Assembly: GCA_036567845.1 (NCBI GenBank)
Contig: DATCTT010000423.1
Span: 1-13,462, forward strand
Direction: 5' to 3'
Length of the DNA: 13,462 nt
From: MWAR01 sp036567845
GTDB taxonomy: Bacteria > Muiribacteriota > Ozemobacteria > Ozemobacterales > Ozemobacteraceae
Shown: positions 1-6,099 of the stretch, one piece after another
Layout: the number at the start of each line of letters is the position of its first letter
Position numbering within the stretch: the first letter of the stretch is position 1
Made by a program: the position numbers and the translations under genes
The notes under the pieces: model-generated
What the model saw: only the letters and a program-made list of their open reading frames with translations
Told to the model about the DNA's origin: nothing
Database searches by the model: none

Positions 1-49
1 GGCAGACGTAAACCCGCCCGGCCGATGGCCGGGCGGTTTTACGTCTGCC
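1..49 (-). terminator. Long inverted repeat, probable (bidirectional) terminator of ahcY
   Basis: Bases 1-23 pair with 27-49 in 22 of 23 positions, leaving a 3-base loop (24-26). The only mismatch is 13/37. The core is a GC-rich stem (14-23 with 27-36). It is flanked by an A run on one side and a T run on the other, so it can act on both strands: TTTT follows the core on the plus strand and TTT on the minus strand. It starts 12 bases past the ahcY stop codon, which fits an intrinsic terminator for ahcY. It may also stop a convergent gene beyond the left edge. The outer 12-bp arm (GGCAGACGTAAA) makes the stem longer than most terminators. Confidence 0.85.
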
Positions 50-61
50 GGAGCGAACCGG

Positions 62-1519
62 TCAGTAACGGTACTGGTCGGATTTGTAGGGACCTTCGAC
101 CGGAACGCCGATGTAGGCGGCCTGTTCCTTGGTCAGTACGGTGAGCTTCGCGCCGAGCTTCTCGAGGTGCAGGCGGGCGACTTCCTCGTCGAGCTTTTTC
201 GACAGGGTGTAGACGCCGATCTTGTGGTTGTTCGTCCAGAGGTCGATCTGGGCGAGGGTCTGGTTCGTGAACGAGCTGCTCATCACGAAGCTGGGATGGC
301 CGCGGGCGCAGCCCAGGTTTACGAGGCGGCCTTCGGCCAGCACGTAGATGCTGTGACCGTCGGCGTAGGTGTAGCGATCGACCTGGGGCTTGATGTTGGT
401 GCGCTTCACGCCCTTCCAGGTCTCGAGCTTGCTCATCTGGATCTCGTTGTCGAAATGGCCGATGTTGCAGACGATCGCCTGGTCCTTCATCTTCGCCATG
501 TGGTCGGCCGTGATGATATCGCGGTTGCCCGTCGTGGTGACGTAGATATCGGCCTTGCCGAGAGTGTTCTCGACAGTGTCGACGATGTAGCCGGCCATCA
601 TCGCCTGTAGGGCGCAGATCGGGTCGATCTCGGTGACAATGACGTGGGCGCCGTAGGAGCGCAGGGCCTGGGCGCAACCCTTGCCGACATCACCGTAGCC
701 GCACACAACGGCGGTCTTGCCGGCGATCATGACGTCGGTGGCGCGCTTGATGCCGTCGACAAGGCTTTCGCGGCAGCCGTAGAGGTTGTCGAACTTCGAC
801 TTGGTGACCGAGTCGTTCACGTTGATGGCGGGGAAGAGGAGCTGCTTCTGCTCCATCATCTTGTACAGACGGTGGACACCCGTCGTGGTCTCCTCGCTGA
901 CGCCCTTGATGTGAGGAAGCATATTGGTCCATTTATTGGGCTCGGCCTTGAGGGTCTTCTTCAGGATCGCGAGCAGCTCCTGCTCATCCTCACCCTCGGC
1001 ATGCCGGTCGAGCACCTTCGGATTCTTCTCGGCCTCGTAGCCGACATGGATCATCATCGTGGCGTCGCCGCCATCATCGACGATCAGGGTCGGACCCTGG
1101 CCGTCCGGCCAGGTGAGGGCTTCCTGCGTACACCACCAGTATTCCTCGAGCGTCTCACCCTTCCAGGCAAAAACAGGGATGCCCCGCTTCGCGATCGCGG
1201 CCGCGGCGGTGTCCTGGGTCGAGAAGATGTTGCAGCTGCACCACCGGACGTCGGCGCCGAGTTCGGCGAGCGTCTCGATCAGAACGGCGGTTTGGACGGT
1301 CATGTGGAGCGAACCGGCGATGCGGGCCCCGCGAAGGGGCTTCTTGGCGCCGTATTTCTCGCGAAGCGCCATCAGACCGGGCATCTCGTGTTCGGCGATC
1401 TCGATTTCCTTGCGGCCGAGCTGCCACAGATCAATATCTTTCACTTTATAGGGAAGGCGGTTCGTCGTGGCGGTAGGCATCGTTTCGCGCTCCGTTCCGT
1501 TCTGGGTGGTCTTTTTCAT
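62..1519 (-). CDS. ahcY: S-adenosylhomocysteine hydrolase (adenosylhomocysteinase)
   Basis: The product, 485 aa, reversibly splits S-adenosylhomocysteine into adenosine and homocysteine. This removes the inhibitory by-product of methyltransferases in the cytosolic activated-methyl cycle. Visible marks are the substrate-binding start of the catalytic domain (GSLHMTVQTAVL), the catalytic block NDSVTKSKFDNLYG with the family lysine at K240 and D244/N245, the NAD-binding Rossmann loop GYGDVGKG (274-281), and the family ending SDQYRY. A stretch around NPKVLDRHAEGEDEQELL is the roughly 40-residue insertion found in many bacterial enzymes and absent from the 432-aa human form, which explains the length. 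ATG 1519 is chosen because AAGGAG lies 5-6 bases upstream; a TTG at 1609 lacks such a site, and ATG 1480 is a weaker alternative. The gene stands alone, with its own leader and terminator. Confidence 0.97.
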   Translation of the reverse strand: MKKTTQNGTERETMPTATTNRLPYKVKDIDLWQLGRKEIEIAEHEMPGLMALREKYGAKKPLRGARIAGSLHMTVQTAVLIETLAELGADVRWCSCNIFSTQDTAAAAIAKRGIPVFAWKGETLEEYWWCTQEALTWPDGQGPTLIVDDGGDATMMIHVGYEAEKNPKVLDRHAEGEDEQELLAILKKTLKAEPNKWTNMLPHIKGVSEETTTGVHRLYKMMEQKQLLFPAINVNDSVTKSKFDNLYGCRESLVDGIKRATDVMIAGKTAVVCGYGDVGKGCAQALRSYGAHVIVTEIDPICALQAMMAGYIVDTVENTLGKADIYVTTTGNRDIITADHMAKMKDQAIVCNIGHFDNEIQMSKLETWKGVKRTNIKPQVDRYTYADGHSIYVLAEGRLVNLGCARGHPSFVMSSSFTNQTLAQIDLWTNNHKIGVYTLSKKLDEEVARLHLEKLGAKLTVLTKEQAAYIGVPVEGPYKSDQYRY

Positions 1520-1524
1520 CGTGA

Positions 1525-1530
1525 CTCCTT
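1525..1530 (-). promoter_or_regulatory. ahcY ribosome binding site (AAGGAG)
   Basis: On the minus strand, AAGGAG followed by TCACG precedes ATG 1519. This near-consensus site decides the ahcY start against the TTG at 1609 and the ATG at 1480. Confidence 0.8.
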
Positions 1531-1539
1531 CGCATGATC

Positions 1540-1555
1540 GGGTTCCCGGAAACCC
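1540..1555 (-). repeat. Imperfect 16-base palindrome in the ahcY leader
   Basis: On the minus strand the sequence is GGGTTTCCGGGAACCC. The two halves are complementary apart from one T-G pair. It sits about 10 bases before the Shine-Dalgarno site of ahcY. It could be an operator or a small leader hairpin. It has no recognised riboswitch consensus, and it may be chance in a GC-rich leader. Confidence 0.35.
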
Positions 1556-1604
1556 TTCCGAAAGCCCGGAATAACGTCCAAGTTTCGCATGTCTGGCCGC
1601 AAAA

Positions 1605-1610
1605 GTCAAA
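1605..1610 (-). promoter_or_regulatory. Possible -35 element for ahcY (TTTGAC/TTGACT)
   Basis: The minus strand carries TTGACT, five of six matches to the sigma-70 -35 consensus, about 85 bases before the ahcY start. No good -10 hexamer sits 16-18 bases downstream; the best there is AAACTT. The assignment is therefore tentative. The 1520-1719 leader must otherwise hold the ahcY promoter unless the gene is read through from the pilin operon. Confidence 0.3.
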
Positions 1611-1644
1611 TCCGGCGGGCTTTCCGCGCAGGCTCAGGAAGAGA

Positions 1645-1672
1645 ATCCGCCCGCATCGTGCGAGGGCCGGAT
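1645..1672 (-). terminator. Possible terminator hairpin after the pilin operon
   Basis: On the minus strand an 11-pair interrupted stem (ATCC-G-CCC-GCA with TGC-GGG-C-GGAT) closes on a short loop and is followed by the pyrimidine-rich TCTCTTCCTG. It begins about 47 bases past the stop of the last pilin gene. The stem has bulges and the U tract is mixed, so it is a weak intrinsic terminator at best. Confidence 0.35.
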
Positions 1673-1719
1673 CCTCTCCGGGGCAGTCCGGGAACGGAAG
1701 CCGCGAGAACGGCTGGATA

Positions 1720-2862
1720 TCACTCCCCGAGGCCGCTGCCGGTGGCGGGATTGGCGGCGTTGACCTTAGCCAGCAGGCCTTCGACGGTCGCCTTGTCGCC
1801 GGCCAGTTTGTTGCGCTGAACCAGGGCGTCTTTCTTCGAGTCGAAGATGCTCTTGAACGTATCCTTCAGCTCGAACGAGCCGGCGGCCTTCTTGAGCTTG
1901 TTGTAATCCATCTGTTCGACCGTCTTCATCTCGGCGAACGTTCGCTGGATCCGGTCGATCGTCTTGCCCTTGTTGGCGGTCCAGGTGCCGATCTTGCCGA
2001 CCTTCCGCTCGAGGATGTCGTCAGGCAGATCCTTCATGTTCTGCTCGCAGTCCTTGATGGCGGAGTTCAGGTCGAGATCGGCCTGGGCGATCTCGGTCAG
2101 CGCGTTCCGAAGCTGGCGTTTCGTCTCCTCGAGATTGGCTTTGGGCTTGTTCAGCGCCTCCTCGACGTTCGCTTCCAGCCGGTCCAGGTCGCTCTTGAGC
2201 GTCTTGCTGATGTCCTCGACCAGCAACTTCGAATCCTCGCCGATGCTGTTCAAAAGATTTCCATAGGTATTGAATGCACCCTTCATGTCGCCGACATCGC
2301 GCCAGTGCGGGTCGTTCTTCGCCGAGGAAACCTCGCGCATCGTGGCCATCGCATGCTGTTCGTGTTCGAGTGCCTCCGGCAGTCCGGGAATCTCGGCCTT
2401 GAGCTTGAGCCGGATCGCGACCTGTTCGGGGGTGTCGGCGTAATCGTTCTCGCTGATCGAGGGCCGCGGCTTCGTCTCGACCGAGAATGCGTCCATTGCC
2501 GTGCTCAGCACGCGCAGCGTGGTGCTCTTGTCGAAGACGACCTTGCGCAGGAGGCGCGGCTTCTCCCATTTGTATGTGATCTGGGCCAGCTTGTCGCCGC
2601 CCCGGTGCTGCTGGAGGGTTACCTCGCCCTTCGACTCGTCGAACTTGAGGCTGGCCGAGGCCGCCATCCGAAAATCGTCCTGCATTGCCTTCAGAACGAT
2701 GTTGGCCTGGTTCACCATCGCCTGGCGCGTGTAGGCGCGGGTGCTCTGCAGATTGCCGTGACGCAGGAAGGCGTACATCCCGCCGGCGGCGAGGGCGAAG
2801 ACGACCGTCGCCACCATCACCTCCACGAGCGTGAAACCGATGCGCATCCGGAATCCTTTCAT
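1720..2862 (-). CDS. GspJ-like minor pseudopilin with helical C-terminal extension
   Basis: A 380-aa prepilin-like protein. The N-terminus MKGFRMRIG|FTLVEVMVA is a class III prepilin signal: prepilin peptidase would cut after G9 and leave F10, with the conserved Glu at mature +5 (E14) and a hydrophobic helix (10-32). Residues 33-180 resemble GspJ-type minor pseudopilins in size and layout, ending near MREVSSAKNDPHW. After that comes an unusual region, about 195-368, rich in Lys, Glu, Asp, Leu and Ala. It is predicted by eye to be long alpha helices or coiled coil, and ordinary GspJ proteins (about 200 aa) do not have it. A single Cys (C272) lies in it. ATG 2862 has GGAGGA six bases upstream; ATG 2847 (residue 6) also has a site and would give a 4-residue leader. 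It is the last gene of the operon, 20 bases after the GspI-like gene. It probably joins a pilus or pseudopilus tip complex in the inner membrane and periplasm. Confidence 0.85.
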   Translation of the reverse strand: MKGFRMRIGFTLVEVMVATVVFALAAGGMYAFLRHGNLQSTRAYTRQAMVNQANIVLKAMQDDFRMAASASLKFDESKGEVTLQQHRGGDKLAQITYKWEKPRLLRKVVFDKSTTLRVLSTAMDAFSVETKPRPSISENDYADTPEQVAIRLKLKAEIPGLPEALEHEQHAMATMREVSSAKNDPHWRDVGDMKGAFNTYGNLLNSIGEDSKLLVEDISKTLKSDLDRLEANVEEALNKPKANLEETKRQLRNALTEIAQADLDLNSAIKDCEQNMKDLPDDILERKVGKIGTWTANKGKTIDRIQRTFAEMKTVEQMDYNKLKKAAGSFELKDTFKSIFDSKKDALVQRNKLAGDKATVEGLLAKVNAANPATGSGLGE

Positions 2863-2882
2863 GACGCTTCCTCCCGTTCCCG

Positions 2883-3380
2883 TCAGGATTTTGGCTCCAC
2901 GAGGATCATGCTCGTGGAGCGCTCCTGCCGGCCCGCATTGGGCTGATTCCAGCCGACCAGGACCTTGAAATAGATCATGCTGCGTTCGGTCGGCTCCCGG
3001 CCCTGTCGTTTGATGAACTTGTATGTCCCCGAGACGCTGAAATCCCGGTATTTTTTCTGGAAGATCACGACCTCGTCGCGCGAGTGGGGCCAGAACATAT
3101 CGTCGAGTTTATATTCCCCCGCTTCGTTCGGCTGGTTCGCATCGGCATAGGTGCGGAAGTCACGGAATCGGACCGCCGATACTTCCTCCTTCACCGACTG
3201 GAGCATCTTCGCCGCCATCTGCAGCTTCTCGGTGTCCTCGCCGACTTGCGCCTGGCCGACCAGGCCCCTCAGAAAGGGGCCGAGCACGAGCGCGAGGATG
3301 AACAGAGACAGGATCACCTCGATTAGGGTGAACCCGTTTTCCCCGGGGGGCGACAGCCGGTCAGTTCTTCTGGAATTCAT
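2883..3380 (-). CDS. GspI-like minor pseudopilin (prepilin-type N-terminal domain)
   Basis: A 165-aa prepilin-like protein. The leader MNSRRTDRLSPPGENG is followed by FTLIEVILSLFILALVLG. Cleavage after G16 gives mature F17, Glu at +5 (E21) and a membrane helix of about 20 residues. The rest is a small globular domain ending in beta-type sequence (YFKVLVGWNQP ... STSMILVEP), which matches the V.V.W...L pattern at the end of GspI-type minor pseudopilins. Length and position between a GspK-like and a GspJ-like gene support that role; assignment to GspI rather than another minor pilin is inference. The start chosen, ATG 3380, overlaps the end of the upstream gene by 20 bases, so translation is probably coupled. 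An in-frame ATG at 3428 would give an overly long leader, and neither start has a strong Shine-Dalgarno site. Confidence 0.85.
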   Translation of the reverse strand: MNSRRTDRLSPPGENGFTLIEVILSLFILALVLGPFLRGLVGQAQVGEDTEKLQMAAKMLQSVKEEVSAVRFRDFRTYADANQPNEAGEYKLDDMFWPHSRDEVVIFQKKYRDFSVSGTYKFIKRQGREPTERSMIYFKVLVGWNQPNAGRQERSTSMILVEPKS

Positions 3381-6051
3381 ACGCCCGCCATTTCTTGCTG
3401 AAGGTGACGTGATACCGCGACGGATCATACTTTGCGATATCCTTGAAATACGAAAGCAGGGAGCTGTGCGTGCGGTTCGACTCGTAATGCACGTGTATCT
3501 GGCCCGAGCAGGCCTGTCGGTTGAACTGGTTCACCACGAGATTGCCGTAGATCTTCATCGAGCCGTAGAACGGGTTGATCAGACCGCGGTCCCCATACAG
3601 GTTGGCCTCGATGATGTTCTTGCCGTTGTTCACGATCGCGCCGTTGCGGGCAATGATCGAGAGCATCGTCGGGGCTCCCGACGGCGGATCGACCCGGCGG
3701 ATGCTCTTCAGATGGATGTTTCCCGCCGCCACGATGATGCCGCGGCCGCAGACATACAGCTCATCCCGGAAGAAGAGCCCCTGGCCGTCGGTGCACTCGA
3801 CGAACGTCACGCCGTCGCAGTTGAACACCTGCTTCTTTCCGACGCCGGGCACGTCCATTTCGGTGCTGCGGTTCTCGATATCCCGCGAAAACTCCCCGGT
3901 CGTGGCGTAGTAGTAGCTGGCTTTCTTCAGATACTGCATCGGGGAGTAGATGTTTGCCGGAAGGTTCCGCGGCTCGGCCGGATCCCATTCCTTCTTCATG
4001 GCTTCGGTGTCGGCCTCGCCGTTCTCCTTTTCGAGCGGGGGATAGGCGCAGAAACCGTAGGGTTCGACGACGTTCGACTGGAAGGGCAGGGGGGGAAGGG
4101 TGATGTCGACGTTCGGGCAGCCGAACAACCAGTTGAGGGGGATCCAGAGACGGATCATCGGCATCTTGACCCGCGAGAAACGCTTCCAGAGATTCCCTTC
4201 GACCCGGAACGAGAGCGGAAACTCACAATGAAAATCCCCGAATAAATATGTTTTATTATAGAATTGGGGAACGGGGATCCACATGGTGCTCTTGGTGAGC
4301 CAGGGCCAATCGAAGTGTGGCACCTTGAGAGCCTCGAAGGGAACATTCATGAAATCCGAGGCGCCCAGGGTGCCGGCCCCGGCTTTCCCCAGCAGCCCTT
4401 CGAGGATATTGAATAGGGCTACCCAGCCGCCGAGTGGGGGCACGCCCTCGATGCTGAGTCCGTAGAGACTTTCCCCGATCGTCGGCATGAAATCGTGTTT
4501 TGCCGGGCTCGGGGCCTTGAACGAGTCCCCTTCCTTCTCCCGATGCTTGTTCTTGTCCTCGTTGTTGATCAGCAGCGCCGCAATCTCGCACCCCTTGAGC
4601 GCTTCGAGGAAGCTGTAGCTGCCACCCAGGAAGTCGAGCAGCCCGAAGTTGAGCCTGATCTCCATGGGCTTCGTGCCATTGACCCGGACGCGGCCCGGCA
4701 GATAGAAGTTGTTCGCCATTTTCTCGATATCCAGAGAGCCGATTGCGCTGAAAAAGGTTTTCAGCTTCGAGAACAGCGATGTGTCGAAGAAGGTGATGTT
4801 ATGGATGACCAGCGAGCCGTTGCCTTCGTGCCACGGGATCTCGATGTCGCCGGTGAACCCGTCGGTGTTCTCGAGGCCTTCGTCCTCGAACAGCAGCTTC
4901 GTGTTCGCCACGAAGAACGAGTAGTCGGGCGCAATAGGTTGTATATCAGCAACTCTAAAATCACGCTGGGTGTGAAGCACCTTGCGGATCATCGGCCCGC
5001 GCGGCCCCTGTGGCTGATACTCGACCGTCGTCTTGACCTCGAAAATACCGATCTTCTCGACAGTCACACCCCAGCCGACCTTGCCAGCCAGAGTGGTGAT
5101 CTCGTCGGGAAAGAAACCCTGGATCCTTTTCCGAATCGACTCCTTGAAATCCGTGAGATCGATTTCAAGCTTCAGGTCTTTCAGAAGGGTGTCCTTGAGG
5201 AACCCCTTCAGGGTCGCTCCCTCGCCGAGCTTCGTGCAGAGCCCCTTCAACAGGGCGCCGATCAGTCGGCCGACCGGGATTGGGATTGCGACGGCATACA
5301 GGGAAAGATTGATGCTGATATTCTTGATGACCTTGGCCACGACGTCCCCGAAGTTTACGTCAGGGATGTAGTTCACGAGCTGCTGGGTGAGGTCGATCTT
5401 GAACTCCTTGTCGCTCATGATCGAGTTCAGGAACGTTCCGACGTTCAGATCGGTCAGCGAACTCGCCTCGGTCAGATCGAACGTGATGCCGGGGATCTCG
5501 TAGGTCTTGCTCTTGGGCAGAATGCCGAACACCCGTTTGATCGAGGCCTCGCTTTTGATGCTGACCTCGCCACCCATATCCCTGTACAGTTCCTCGAGGT
5601 CGGCGAAATCCTTGTTCTGATAGGTGTGTTTCAGCTTCGCGATCATCTCGGGGCCGAGGCTGAGTTCCAGCCCGAGCCCGTTGCCCGCCGTGTCCGCCTT
5701 CTCAATATTGTCGTTCTTATACTGGAGGGGATCGACGTTGCCGCCGCCCATCACCTGCGGCAGCCGGAACTTCCAGAACCAGCTGTCGAAATCCAGCTTC
5801 TTGAGGCTGATCGCGTCGAACAACATCTGGGGATCGTTCATGTTTTCGGCGATGAGCCGGTAGGTGAGATTGGTGGCGGCCTCGGCGCAGTCCATCGCCT
5901 TCTGGTCGTTGACGGACCGGATCGTGAGCCGCCGTGAGGCGACCCCCGTTTCGGTCAGCGTCTGCGCGATGACGATCAGGATGGCCGCGACGCCGAGAAC
6001 GATCAGATAGGCCGAGCCCTTGCGCGCTCTTCTCCATGACCGGCTATGCAT
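3361..6051 (-). CDS. Giant GspK/PilX-like prepilin-family protein (896 aa)
   Basis: The N-terminus is basic (RSWRRARKG) and is followed after G12 by SAYLIVLGVAAILIVIAQ, one hydrophobic helix (13-30). It has Ile, not Glu, at mature position +5. This, and the following helix with MDCAEAATNLTYRL, resembles GspK and PilX-type minor pilins, whose tip subunits lack Glu5. Such proteins are usually 150-350 aa, so this one is about three times larger. The remaining ~850 residues match nothing I can name. A helical part with a hydrophobic stretch near 250-272 leads into a beta-rich middle. The C-terminal region (about 755-850) has short Gly/Asn-rich strands (GRGIIVAAGNIHL, IIARNGAIVNNG, MKIYGNLVV), possibly a beta-solenoid as in some PilX-like proteins. 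Several Cys occur in the C-terminal half. ATG 6051 follows GGAAG. The gene starts 48 bases after the HEAT gene. Probable role: tip or surface subunit of a pilus or pseudopilus. Confidence 0.8.
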   Translation of the reverse strand: MHSRSWRRARKGSAYLIVLGVAAILIVIAQTLTETGVASRRLTIRSVNDQKAMDCAEAATNLTYRLIAENMNDPQMLFDAISLKKLDFDSWFWKFRLPQVMGGGNVDPLQYKNDNIEKADTAGNGLGLELSLGPEMIAKLKHTYQNKDFADLEELYRDMGGEVSIKSEASIKRVFGILPKSKTYEIPGITFDLTEASSLTDLNVGTFLNSIMSDKEFKIDLTQQLVNYIPDVNFGDVVAKVIKNISINLSLYAVAIPIPVGRLIGALLKGLCTKLGEGATLKGFLKDTLLKDLKLEIDLTDFKESIRKRIQGFFPDEITTLAGKVGWGVTVEKIGIFEVKTTVEYQPQGPRGPMIRKVLHTQRDFRVADIQPIAPDYSFFVANTKLLFEDEGLENTDGFTGDIEIPWHEGNGSLVIHNITFFDTSLFSKLKTFFSAIGSLDIEKMANNFYLPGRVRVNGTKPMEIRLNFGLLDFLGGSYSFLEALKGCEIAALLINNEDKNKHREKEGDSFKAPSPAKHDFMPTIGESLYGLSIEGVPPLGGWVALFNILEGLLGKAGAGTLGASDFMNVPFEALKVPHFDWPWLTKSTMWIPVPQFYNKTYLFGDFHCEFPLSFRVEGNLWKRFSRVKMPMIRLWIPLNWLFGCPNVDITLPPLPFQSNVVEPYGFCAYPPLEKENGEADTEAMKKEWDPAEPRNLPANIYSPMQYLKKASYYYATTGEFSRDIENRSTEMDVPGVGKKQVFNCDGVTFVECTDGQGLFFRDELYVCGRGIIVAAGNIHLKSIRRVDPPSGAPTMLSIIARNGAIVNNGKNIIEANLYGDRGLINPFYGSMKIYGNLVVNQFNRQACSGQIHVHYESNRTHSSLLSYFKDIAKYDPSRYHVTFSKKWRAYEFQKN

Positions 6052-6099
6052 GCTGTTCTTCCTTCGTCCCTCGGGACATTCCGTACATGAGACGCATGG

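Noticed and set aside
644..1537. A 297-codon plus-strand frame opposite ahcY
   Set aside because: It lies entirely antisense to a fully conserved ahcY and has no recognisable features.
1520..1609. N-terminal extension of ahcY to a TTG at 1609
   Set aside because: The added 30 residues do not resemble the family, and a strong AAGGAG site sits just before ATG 1519.
1520..1719. SAH or SAM riboswitch before ahcY
   Set aside because: Reading the minus strand shows none of the conserved cores known for these riboswitches. A covariance scan would be decisive.
1534..2946. A 470-codon plus-strand frame opposite the ahcY leader and the J-like gene
   Set aside because: It spans the intergenic leader and overlaps a clear prepilin gene. 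It shows no domain and no good ribosome binding site, so it is a shadow frame.
4495..5937. A 480-codon plus-strand frame opposite the giant prepilin gene
   Set aside because: It has no motifs, lies wholly inside the opposing gene and has the repetitive charged composition typical of antisense GC-rich frames. The giant gene itself has a prepilin N-terminus and fits the operon.
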